Shown here one piece after another: positions 31,147-40,994 of a stretch of DNA of 64,000 nucleotides. A program made the position numbers and the translations under genes. Source of the DNA: Aureimonas sp. SA4125 (lineage in GTDB: Bacteria > Pseudomonadota > Alphaproteobacteria > Rhizobiales > Rhizobiaceae). The notes under the pieces were generated by a model. That model had not been told where the DNA came from and did no database searches. It was given only the letters and a program-made list of their open reading frames with translations. Location: positions 2,418,001 through 2,482,000 of the forward strand of contig NZ_AP025032.1 of NCBI RefSeq assembly GCF_019973775.1, written 5' to 3'. Positions within the stretch are counted from its first letter, which is position 1; every line of letters begins with the position of its first letter.

Positions 31147-31539
31147 TCAGCTTTCCTGCGGCACGCCGAGCTCGGCCATGCGGGTGAGGCAAGCCTCCTC
31201 GGCATTGTCGAGTTCGGCCATCAGCTCCTCGATATCGCGCCGCTTCTGCTCGAGCTCCAGCCGTTTTTGGCTGACGCGCCGGACGATGGCGCGCAGCTGC
31301 CCCGCCTCACCCGGCGGCGTCTTGTACATCTGCATGATCTCGCGGATCTCGGAAATCGAGAAGCCGAGCCGCTTGCCACGCAGGATCATCTTCAGGAGAT
31401 GCCGGTCCGAATGCCGGAAAAGCCGCGTCCGCCCCCGCCGGATCGGCGCAATCAGCCCCTCGTCCTCGTAGAATCGGATGGTCCGCGTCGAGATGTCGAA
31501 CTCTCGCGTCAGCTCGGTGATGGTGTAGTAGTCGCGCAT
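31147..31539 (-). CDS. MerR-family transcriptional regulator (LiuR-like)
   Basis: 130 residues from ATG 31539. N-terminal MerR winged helix: YYTITELTREFDISTRTIRFYEDEGLIAPIRRGRTRLFRHSDRHLLKMILRGKRLGFSISEIREIM, followed by a long dimerisation coiled coil. No effector cysteines, which places it nearer LiuR-type regulators of branched-chain amino acid or fatty acid breakdown than metal sensors. A palindrome at 31572-31589, just upstream, is a likely autoregulatory operator. The catabolic genes that usually neighbour liuR are not here. Confidence 0.88.
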   Translation of the reverse strand: MRDYYTITELTREFDISTRTIRFYEDEGLIAPIRRGRTRLFRHSDRHLLKMILRGKRLGFSISEIREIMQMYKTPPGEAGQLRAIVRRVSQKRLELEQKRRDIEELMAELDNAEEACLTRMAELGVPQES

Positions 31540-31571
31540 CGAGATTCCCCAGGGACGACCTGTCTGGCGCA

Positions 31572-31589
31572 TGACTTACGTAAAAGTCA
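31572..31589 (-). promoter_or_regulatory. Candidate MerR-family operator
   Basis: TGACTTACGTAAAAGTCA has 6-bp arms (TGACTT/AAGTCA) around an ACGTAA centre and lies 33 bp upstream of the MerR start. On the minus strand its end reads TTGACT, which could be a -35 element, as expected for an operator overlapping the promoter. No clear -10 was found. Confidence 0.5.
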
Positions 31590-32075
31590 ATTGCCACCCC
31601 TGCCAGCAAATCTCGCCGTTGGCCGACTGGCCTGCGGCGTCACCCGAATGGACCCTGCGTCGCGACGGATGGCTCATTTCATGGCTGACGGTGATTGAGG
31701 GGCGGCCAGGTCCGGCGGCAGCTCCTGCACGCCGGCACCTCCGGCATGGCGTCGCTCGTACGGCCAGCCCTTCACTGCCATGGCGGTTTTCCGAACCAAT
31801 ACCGGGCACTTCTGCCACCCATGTCCTCTGTGCCTATGGGGCGCGACACATAACAGTGAAGGCGTCACATTTTCGAGCGGCCCGGGTTTTGGCGAGGATG
31901 AGGCCTGCAACACCTCACGAATTTCCTCCTCGGAGCGATCACTCGGTCGATTGCCCGCAACAGCTGCGTCACCCCTCTGCTTGTCTGCCGGGCGCACTTC
32001 GGGCTCTTATATCCAGCACGTCGAAGCAAGGCCGGATCGCAATCCTCAGAATCTTTTTGGTGACAGGGGCGTACG
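31590..32075. other. Intergenic region between the MerR gene and the eCIS-linked regulator
   Basis: About 490 bp without a supported gene. Frames through it have no recognisable translation, no good ribosome-binding site and poor codon pattern. It probably holds the promoter of the regulator that starts at 32076 and may mark the left edge of the injection-system island. No integrase, tRNA or direct repeat was seen. Confidence 0.5.
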
Positions 32076-32774
32076 ATGAGAATGGACGGCAAGGAACCCG
32101 CCCAACTCGACGCCGATATCGCAGCCGCGACATTCGACGCGCCATCGACCGAGGTGCGTCTGTTCATCGTCAGCGGCATGCGGTTCGTTCGCGAGGGGCT
32201 GGTTCGCTCGATCGGAAGGCGCAAGGGCATCTCCGTCGTCGGCTCCGGTGACTTCGGCGCGGCCGTCTCGCAGCAGCTCCTCCTCGCAGAGCCCGACGTC
32301 GTCGCGATCGATACTGCGGAGCAGAACGGGTTCGAGGCGGCGCGGGCCATCCGGGCCGGGGCCGGGCCGGCCACGAAGCTTGTCGCCTTTTCGGTTGCGG
32401 ACACGCGTGACGCGGTCTTTGCCTGCGCCGCGGCCGGTTTTTCGGGATATGTGACCCGCGATGCGGAGGTCGACGACCTCGTTCGTGCCGTGCGGGAGGC
32501 GCGCGCAGGGCTGTTGACCTGCACCCCTCACATGACCGCCGCCCTGTTTGACTATCTGTCACACCTCCTGCAGCGGCCGGACCCGGCCACGGAGAACATT
32601 CTCACCCCGCGCGAGAACGAAATCCTCGACCTTGTCCATTCGGGTTGCTCCAACAAGGAGATCGCCCGCAAACTCGATATCAGCCCGGCCACGGTCAAGA
32701 ACCACATCCACAATATCCTGGCGAAGCTCAAGGTAGACCGCCGGGCCAAGGCCGCGGCCGTCGCCCGCTCCTGA
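32076..32774 (+). CDS. NarL/FixJ-type LuxR regulator with degenerate receiver domain
   Basis: 232 residues; AGGGG lies about 8 bases before the ATG. A receiver-like domain (about 25-145) is followed by a LuxR-type HTH (about 168-230: LTPRENEILDLVHSGCSNKEIARKLDISPATVKNHIHNILAKL). The acidic pair that coordinates magnesium after strand 1 is replaced by Ser33-Gly34 (IVSG), and the conserved Lys is Arg128 (VTRDA), although Asp79 remains. It is therefore likely phosphorylation-independent. It is the only regulator adjacent to the eCIS operon, 258 bp upstream on the same strand, and is a plausible activator or repressor of it. Confidence 0.85.
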   Translation: MRMDGKEPAQLDADIAAATFDAPSTEVRLFIVSGMRFVREGLVRSIGRRKGISVVGSGDFGAAVSQQLLLAEPDVVAIDTAEQNGFEAARAIRAGAGPATKLVAFSVADTRDAVFACAAAGFSGYVTRDAEVDDLVRAVREARAGLLTCTPHMTAALFDYLSHLLQRPDPATENILTPRENEILDLVHSGCSNKEIARKLDISPATVKNHIHNILAKLKVDRRAKAAAVARS

Positions 32775-33032
32775 ACTCCCTTCCCGCCATCGCGCGATTG
32801 CAGCCACGCTGTAGCCAGAACGGTCCAGGCTGGATCTAGACCCTTTGGACGCGATGCCTGGGCCAAACGGCTCTGTCGGCCATGCACCCTTTCGCGACCG
32901 CAAGTGGTCCGTACGATCGGGCCTCTCTAGCCCCCCGATGATCCATAGGAGCCTTTGTTCCGAGGAAGGCACGATCTGCCACCGCGACCTTTGGTCTTGC
33001 GGTGCAAGCTGTCCTTGACGGGAGACGATGCG
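32775..33032 (+). promoter_or_regulatory. Probable promoter region of the eCIS operon
   Basis: This 258-bp gap separates the regulator from the sheath gene. No gene was found in it. An inverted repeat CTTGC-GGT-GCAAG lies at 32996-33008, just before the sheath start. I could not assign -35/-10 elements with confidence; the promoter role is inferred from position. Confidence 0.4.
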
Positions 33033-35357
<2,325 letters not shown>

Positions 35358-35367
35358 GGGGAATTCG

Positions 35368-35892
35368 ATGGCGCAGTTCAGCATCAACGCCCAGCGCTTC
35401 GACCCGTACAAGAACTTCAAGTTTCGCGTGAAGTGGGACGGGCGCTATGTCGCCGGCATCTCGAAGGTCGGGGCGCTGAAGCGCTCCACCGAGGTGGTCG
35501 AGCATCGCGAGGGCGGCGACCCCTCCACCGGCCGCAAGTCGCCGGGCCGGACGAAATACGAGGCCATCACGCTCGAACGCGGCGTCACGCACGATTCCGA
35601 ATTCGAGAAGTGGGCAAACAAGATCTGGAATTTCGGGTCGGGCCTCGGCGCGGAGGCCTCGCTCAAGGATTTCCGCAAGGACATCATCATCGAGGTCTAC
35701 AACGAGGCCGGACAGCTCGCCCTCGCCTACAAGGTCTTCCGCTGCTGGGTATCGGAATACCAGGCCCTGCCCGATCTCGACGCCAATGCCAATGCTGTCG
35801 CGATCCAGACGCTGAAGCTGGAGAACGAGGGCTGGGAGCGTGACACCGCCGTTGTCGAGCCCTCCGAGCCGACCTTCAGCGAGCCTGCGTGA
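35368..35892 (+). CDS. eCIS inner tube protein (T4 gp19-like)
   Basis: 174 residues from ATG 35368, with GAGGGG 6 bases upstream. Family pattern: FDPYKNFKFRVKWDGRYVAGISKVGALKRSTEVVEHREGGDPSTGRKSPGRTKYEAITLERGVTHDSEFEKWANKIWNF, then VYNEAGQLALAYKVFRCWVSEYQALPDLDANANAVAIQTLKLENEGWERD. Hexamers stack to make the tube inside the sheath. It follows the sheath by 10 bp, the usual order. Confidence 0.94.
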   Translation: MAQFSINAQRFDPYKNFKFRVKWDGRYVAGISKVGALKRSTEVVEHREGGDPSTGRKSPGRTKYEAITLERGVTHDSEFEKWANKIWNFGSGLGAEASLKDFRKDIIIEVYNEAGQLALAYKVFRCWVSEYQALPDLDANANAVAIQTLKLENEGWERDTAVVEPSEPTFSEPA

Positions 35893-35899
35893 GGGCGTG

Positions 35900-36667
35900 A
35901 TGGCGCAGGGCATCCCCTCAGGCGCGAGCGGCCCGGGGTCGACGATCCGGGCGGTCGCTCAACTGTCCCCTGACAGGATCCTCGCGCTACACGATGCCGG
36001 TGCCGGTCTCGACGGGACCGAACGCGTGCTTCTCGCTTTGTCGATTCACCAGCCGGGTGGCGAGGCCAACGTCCCCCTCGGGATTCGCGACCGCATCCTG
36101 CTCGACATGTACCGCGTCACCTTCGGGTCCGTCATCGACGCCGTGGCGACCTGTTCCGCCTGCGCGTTGCAGATGGACGTTCCCCTCGATGCCGCAACGC
36201 TCGTGGTCGAGGCGAAACCCGATGCGTCGCCGCAGATCCTGGTCGACGACTGGAGCATCCTGGTCCGGCCGCTCGACACGGCCGACCTTATCCGGGCCGC
36301 CCTGTGCCAGGATCGGACCGCCGCGGCGCTGACCCTGGCCCATGCCGCGATCGTCTCGGCAACTTGTGAGGGAAAGGCCGTCGCGCCCGACGGACTGCCA
36401 CCCGCGATCGCCCGCGCGGCCGAAGAAGCTGTCATGGCACTCGACCCCATGGCGGAGACGGTCGTCGACGTTGCCTGCCCTGCCTGCGGCAGCGTGACGC
36501 CCCTGGGGTTCGACGTCGGCGCATTCCTTTGGCGCGCGATCGACCAGGCAGCCTGCGGCCTGCTCGATGACGTGGCGACGCTCGCCCGCCGTTACGGCTG
36601 GTCCGAGCGGGACGTGCTGGCGATGAGCCCCCACCGACGTCTCCACTATCTTGCCGCGGCCGAGTGA
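35900..36667 (+). CDS. T4 baseplate gp26-like eCIS protein with four-cysteine motif
   Basis: 255 residues from ATG 35900 (GAGG 5 bases upstream). The segment LLALSIHQPGGEANVPLGIRDRILLDMYRVTFG resembles the T4-type baseplate protein family found after tube genes in eCIS loci. Two CxxC pairs (Cys85/Cys88 and Cys193/Cys196) could hold a zinc ion. The C-terminus (DDVATLARRYGWSERDVLAMSPHRRLHYL) looks like the short DUF6760 proteins that often follow this gene elsewhere, so this may be a fusion. Role in baseplate or tube assembly is inferred from family and place. Confidence 0.72.
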   Translation: MAQGIPSGASGPGSTIRAVAQLSPDRILALHDAGAGLDGTERVLLALSIHQPGGEANVPLGIRDRILLDMYRVTFGSVIDAVATCSACALQMDVPLDAATLVVEAKPDASPQILVDDWSILVRPLDTADLIRAALCQDRTAAALTLAHAAIVSATCEGKAVAPDGLPPAIARAAEEAVMALDPMAETVVDVACPACGSVTPLGFDVGAFLWRAIDQAACGLLDDVATLARRYGWSERDVLAMSPHRRLHYLAAAE

Positions 36668-36734
36668 TGGGTACCACGCCTCCCCGAGTACTGCGAGAAT
36701 GGGCCGGCTGCGCCATGGCCCGACGAGGTGGCGC

Positions 36735-37490
36735 ATGACGCTCTTTGCACGTCTTGCCCTGCGTGTTTCGGGTGCGGCCCCCTTGCTGCAGCCCCGCACG
36801 GCAGTGCGTTTCGCACCCGCCGTGCCTCTCCACGGAGGCCCTTCCTTCGCCGCGAGCCCTGCCCCCTCGGTCTCAGCCGCCGCCCCCGTCCCCGCGCAAC
36901 CCGCCGGGCCGGAGGGTCGCGCGCCGGTCACCGCGCCGGCATCAGTCGCGGCGCGCGGTCCAGTCGCCCCGTCACGGCGCGCCTTCGTGCCCGATGCCGC
37001 GCCGATGCGCGGCCCGGGCGCGACACCGTCCCGGCACGATGTGCCCGCCGCGCCGCTCGTTGACCGCGCAGTCCATCCCCTCTCGGCCATGCCGGCCGCC
37101 ACGGCGCCCGCGGCTGACGGCGAACCGAGAGGCGTCGTGGCGGTTTCCCGCGATCCTGTCGCACCGGTTCCGCTTCCGATGGCGCCGGCGCCCACTCCGG
37201 CGGCTCCCTTTCGCCCGGCTATCGCCGCGTCCGAAGACGGTGCCGCATCCCCGAATTCAGATCTTCCCGCGCGCGCGCCGCTAGCGACGCCCCCATCGGC
37301 GCCCCCATCGGCACCGGGACGCGGTCGCCTGGACCGGATCGCGCCACCCCATGCGGAGCTCGCGACCGTCGTCGAGGTGCGGATCGGCGCGATCGAGGTT
37401 CACACCCCGCCCCCGCCAGCGCCCGTGGCGCGCGGGGAAAGTCGCCTGATGTCGCTCGACGCCTACCTCGCCCGAGGGCGGCGCCGATGA
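36735..37490 (+). CDS. Pro/Ala-rich eCIS-linked protein
   Basis: 251 residues from ATG 36735. Residues about 30-205 are low-complexity Pro, Ala, Arg and Ser with no predicted fold. Only the ends look ordered: MTLFARLALRVSG at the start and, near the C-terminus, a strand-like VVEVRIGAIEVHTPPPP followed by LMSLDAYLARGRRR. The I-G-x-I-x-V pattern is echoed in the 78-residue protein encoded at 40758. It is coupled to the next gene by an ATGA overlap. Proteins of this shape occur in eCIS loci; I cannot assign a role. Confidence 0.6.
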   Translation: MTLFARLALRVSGAAPLLQPRTAVRFAPAVPLHGGPSFAASPAPSVSAAAPVPAQPAGPEGRAPVTAPASVAARGPVAPSRRAFVPDAAPMRGPGATPSRHDVPAAPLVDRAVHPLSAMPAATAPAADGEPRGVVAVSRDPVAPVPLPMAPAPTPAAPFRPAIAASEDGAASPNSDLPARAPLATPPSAPPSAPGRGRLDRIAPPHAELATVVEVRIGAIEVHTPPPPAPVARGESRLMSLDAYLARGRRR

Positions 37491-38836
37491 GCAACGCCCT
37501 CGCCATCGCCTCGGTGACCCGGGTGCTGCAGGATCTCCTGCACTCCGGCCTCGTTTCCTCGGGCATCAGCGGCGCCGTCGGCGGCACGATCACCGTCACC
37601 GCGCTGCCGCCGAACCGGATCCTCGGTGAGAGCGGACAGGCGACGGAAACCACGCAGCTCAACCTCTTCCTGCACCAGGTCACCCCGAACTCGGCCTGGA
37701 ACAACCGGGATCTGCCGACGCGCGACGGCCGCTTCGACCGCGTCGCCGATCCCATGCTCGCGCTCAATCTCGGCTATCTTCTCACCGCCTACACCGAGAC
37801 GGAACTCCAGGGCGAGATTCTGCTCGGCCACGGCATGCAGCTGCTGCATGAGAACGCCGTGCTGTCGCGCACCTTCATCCGCAACATCCTCGCCAATCCG
37901 CCGGGCGGCGGCCTGGGCAGTGCCGCTCTGCAGGCGCTGATGAATTCCGACCTCGCCGACCAGCCGGAACTGATCAGGATACGCCCGCAACCGCTGTCGA
38001 TGGATGACATGTCGAAGCTGTGGACAGCGTTCCAGACCCAATACCGCATCACGGCCGCCTATGACGTCTCGGTGGTGCTGATCGAGCGGCAGCGGCCGAA
38101 GCGGACGCCGCTGCCGGTGCTTTCGCGTGGTGAGCGCAATCCGGAAACGGGCCGCGATGCAGGCATCGCCGTCCAGCCCTCGCTGATCCCGCCGGTGCCG
38201 ACCCTCGGCGAGATTGTACCGGAACGGCGCATCGCGGCCCGCCTCGGTGACCGCGTGACGCTTCGGGGACACCATCTCGCCGGCGAGGCCATGGCCACCG
38301 AATTCGTCGAGGAGCGGAGCCAAAGTGTGCTCCTCCTGCCTGCCAGCCTGCAGGCGGATGGCAGCCTCGGCGTCGACCTGCCCGACCCGCCGTCCCTCGC
38401 CGGCCCGCCGCCGCCGCCGCCACCGGCAAGCTCGCCGCTGAATCCGGCGAACTGGCGGATCGGCATCTGGCGCACGGCGGCGGTGATCGAGACGGCCGGG
38501 GAGATCTCAAGGACGAACGCACTGCCGCTCGTGCTCGCGCCGCTCGTCCAGCAAATCAGCGCAAACCTCGTTGCTGCCGTCACGACCTTCACGGTCACGG
38601 TAAGCCCGCCGGTGCGGCGGGGACAGACGGCGGCGCTCATCGTCGGGACGCGAAGCCTTGGCGCGGCTGCGTTTGCCGGTGCCGCGACCACGACCCTCAG
38701 CTTCAGCGGCGGCGGGTTCACGGCCGGGACGACCTTCCCGGTCCGCCTTCGGGTCGACGGGATCGACAGCCTCCTCGTCGACCCGACGGTAACGCCGCCC
38801 GTCTTCGACCCGACGCAGGAGGTCGCGATCGCATGA
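37487..38836 (+). CDS. DUF4255 protein, eCIS sheath/tube terminator (Afp16-like)
   Basis: 449 residues. The N-terminal 200 residues are DUF4255 (AIASVTRVLQDLL, TQLNLFLHQVTPNSAWNNRDLP, LALNLGYLLTAYTETELQGEILLGHGMQLLHENAVLSR), found in Afp16/Pvc16-type terminators that cap the tail end opposite the baseplate. The rest contains a short IPT/TIG-like beta segment (RLGDRVTLRGHHLAGEAMATEF), a poly-Pro run and a second beta-rich domain. Coupled by ATGA on both sides. Domain call is firm; the capping role follows from known systems. Confidence 0.9.
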   Translation: MSNALAIASVTRVLQDLLHSGLVSSGISGAVGGTITVTALPPNRILGESGQATETTQLNLFLHQVTPNSAWNNRDLPTRDGRFDRVADPMLALNLGYLLTAYTETELQGEILLGHGMQLLHENAVLSRTFIRNILANPPGGGLGSAALQALMNSDLADQPELIRIRPQPLSMDDMSKLWTAFQTQYRITAAYDVSVVLIERQRPKRTPLPVLSRGERNPETGRDAGIAVQPSLIPPVPTLGEIVPERRIAARLGDRVTLRGHHLAGEAMATEFVEERSQSVLLLPASLQADGSLGVDLPDPPSLAGPPPPPPPASSPLNPANWRIGIWRTAAVIETAGEISRTNALPLVLAPLVQQISANLVAAVTTFTVTVSPPVRRGQTAALIVGTRSLGAAAFAGAATTTLSFSGGGFTAGTTFPVRLRVDGIDSLLVDPTVTPPVFDPTQEVAIA

Positions 38837-40761
38837 ACGCGCCCGATCGCCCGACCCGTAGCGAACTGAACCAGCGCGACCTCGCCGCGCAGCTGGGCCG
38901 TATCGAGGCGCTGCTGCAGCGGGCACTGGAGCGCGCGGAAGGCGCCAGTGCGGCGGATGTACCGGATGTACCGGATGTCGCGCCGGATCCGGCCGGGATG
39001 GTGGCGCGACTTGCGGCGATCTTCCGCCTGTCGGATTTCGAACGCGACATCCTGCTGCTCTGTGCCGCTCCCGAGCTCAGCTCCCGGGCCGGCGAGCTCT
39101 GCGCGCGGCTGCACGGGGACCCGCAGCGCCGCTTTCCGACCCTGGCGATGGCGCTCGCGGTGCTGCCGCACCCGCACTGGAGCGCCCTCGCCCCACACGA
39201 GCCCCTGCGTCGCTGGCACCTCGTCGTCCTCGTCCGCGACGGGTCGCTGACCGACGCGCCGCTCGCCCTCGATGAGCGCATTCTGCACGCCTTGGCCGGC
39301 GTCGGAGGAATCGACGAGCGCCTCTCGCACCTGCTCGAACGGGTGGCCGCGTCGGGGCGTCTCTCCCCGTCGCACGCGACCGTCGCCGAGCGGATCGGTG
39401 CGCTGTGGGCGCCGACGCTCGAACACATCCCGATGATCGAGCTGATCGGGCCGGACGCCGAGGCAAAATTCGCCATCGCCGCCACGGCAGGCCAGTCGCT
39501 CGGCCTCTCGACCTTTCGCATGCGCGCCGAGGATATTCCCGCCACATCGGCAGAGAGGACCACGATCGCCCGGATCGTCGGACGCGAGCTCGCGCTCGCC
39601 GAAGCCGTGCTGGTGCTCGATTCGGGCGCGGCCCGCGACCGCTCGGACCGGGTGATCGCGCATTTTGCCGCAAGCATTCCGGGCCCGGTCATCCTTGCGC
39701 TCGAAGAGCCGCTGTCCGATGCCACGCCGCGCCGGATCCGCCTCGACGTCGCCGCGATGTCGGAAGAGGAGAACCGTGCCGCCTGGTTCGACGCGCTCGG
39801 CCCCGGCCATCCGGAGGTCGATCGGCTCGCCGCATCCTTCCGGCTCGATGGCGCACAGATCGCCGCGGCGGTGGCGAATGCCGAGGTCGGCAGCACGGGC
39901 GATGTCGGGACGCGGCTGTGGAATGCCTGCCGGCTCGGCGCCCGACGCCGGCTCGACGACCTCGCGCAGCGGATCGACGCGCGCGCGACCTGGGACGACC
40001 TCGTGCTGCCGGCGCCGCAGGTGGCGACGCTGCGCCAGGTCGCGATGCACGTCCGACATTCGGGAACGGTCTATCGCCACTGGGGATTTGCCGAGAAGGC
40101 GAACCGGGGGCTTGGGATCGCGGCTCTGTTTGCCGGTCCCTCCGGCACTGGCAAGACCATGGCCGCGGAAGTGCTGGCAAACGAGATCGCGCTCGACCTC
40201 TACCGCATCGACCTCAGCCAGGTGGTCAGCAAGTATATCGGCGAGACGGAAAAGAACCTCCGCCGCATCTTCGACGCCGCCGAAACCGGCGGCGCCATCC
40301 TCTTGTTCGACGAGGCCGACGCGCTGTTCGGCAAGCGCTCGGAGGTGAAGGACAGCCACGACCGCTACGCCAATATCGAGGTCAGCTATCTCCTGCAGCG
40401 CATGGAGGCCTATCGCGGCCTCGCGATCCTGACCACCAACCTCAAGACGGCGATCGACCAGGCCTTCATGCGCCGCATCCGCTTCCTCGTGCACTTCCCG
40501 TTCCCCGAGGCAGCACAGCGGGCGGAAATCTGGCGTCGCATCTTTCCGCAGGAGACGCCGACGGCCGGCCTCGACCATGCGCGCCTTGGCCAGTTGACGA
40601 TCACCGGCGGCAATATCCGCAATGTCGCGCTCAATGCCGCCTTCCTCGCCGCGGACCGGGGCGCGCCGGTATCGATGGACGACATCCGCCGCTCGGCGCT
40701 GGCGGAATACGCCAAGATCGAGAAGCCGATGACCAGCACCGAACTCGGAGGCTGGTCATGA
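38833..40761 (+). CDS. eCIS AAA+ ATPase (Afp15-like)
   Basis: 642 residues. The N-terminal 390 residues contain a helical region typical of these ATPases (FRLSDFERDILLLCAAPEL, RLHVVL-type strands). The AAA+ module has Walker A GPSGTGKT (435-442), Walker B ILLFDEAD (489-496, Asp493-Glu494), sensor 1 ILTTN and an arginine-finger region DQAFMRRIRF. Afp15-type ATPases are a hallmark of extracellular CIS as opposed to phage tails and T6SS, and act in particle assembly rather than disassembly of contracted sheaths. A 9-bp repeat encodes DVPDVPDV at about residues 42-49. Confidence 0.94.
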   Translation: MNAPDRPTRSELNQRDLAAQLGRIEALLQRALERAEGASAADVPDVPDVAPDPAGMVARLAAIFRLSDFERDILLLCAAPELSSRAGELCARLHGDPQRRFPTLAMALAVLPHPHWSALAPHEPLRRWHLVVLVRDGSLTDAPLALDERILHALAGVGGIDERLSHLLERVAASGRLSPSHATVAERIGALWAPTLEHIPMIELIGPDAEAKFAIAATAGQSLGLSTFRMRAEDIPATSAERTTIARIVGRELALAEAVLVLDSGAARDRSDRVIAHFAASIPGPVILALEEPLSDATPRRIRLDVAAMSEEENRAAWFDALGPGHPEVDRLAASFRLDGAQIAAAVANAEVGSTGDVGTRLWNACRLGARRRLDDLAQRIDARATWDDLVLPAPQVATLRQVAMHVRHSGTVYRHWGFAEKANRGLGIAALFAGPSGTGKTMAAEVLANEIALDLYRIDLSQVVSKYIGETEKNLRRIFDAAETGGAILLFDEADALFGKRSEVKDSHDRYANIEVSYLLQRMEAYRGLAILTTNLKTAIDQAFMRRIRFLVHFPFPEAAQRAEIWRRIFPQETPTAGLDHARLGQLTITGGNIRNVALNAAFLAADRGAPVSMDDIRRSALAEYAKIEKPMTSTELGGWS

Positions 40762-40994
40762 GCCGCCGCGTGATCTTGGACATCGGACGCATCGTCGTGC
40801 AGGGGCCGGCCCCGGCCGATCCCGTCGCCTTCCGCAAGGCCGTCGAACGCGCGGTCGCCCGGCACATCGCCGCGGCGGGCCCGGGCGCGATCGAGGGCGG
40901 TCGGCACAAGGGCGGCCGCATCGACCTGTCGACCGGCGAGCCGGCGCCGCTCGGGCGCGCGATCGCCGCCTTCGCTTTGGGGAGGCCGCGATGA
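40758..40994 (+). CDS. Small eCIS-linked protein
   Basis: 78 residues; its ATG overlaps the ATPase stop (ATGA) and its stop overlaps the next ATG. Sequence begins MSRRVILDIGRIVVQGPAP, continues with a helix (VAFRKAVERAVARHIAA) and ends in Arg-rich residues. Short proteins with a strand of the form IDRLVLxG followed by an amphipathic helix lie next to the ATPase/payload genes in many eCIS loci. Function is not known; a loading or chaperone role for the adjacent DUF4157 proteins would be speculation. Confidence 0.65.
   Translation: MSRRVILDIGRIVVQGPAPADPVAFRKAVERAVARHIAAAGPGAIEGGRHKGGRIDLSTGEPAPLGRAIAAFALGRPR

Noticed and set aside
31571..32251. 226-codon open frame covering the intergenic gap and the start of the LuxR-type gene
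   Set aside because: No ribosome-binding site or similarity; its 3' half is out of frame with the real regulator.
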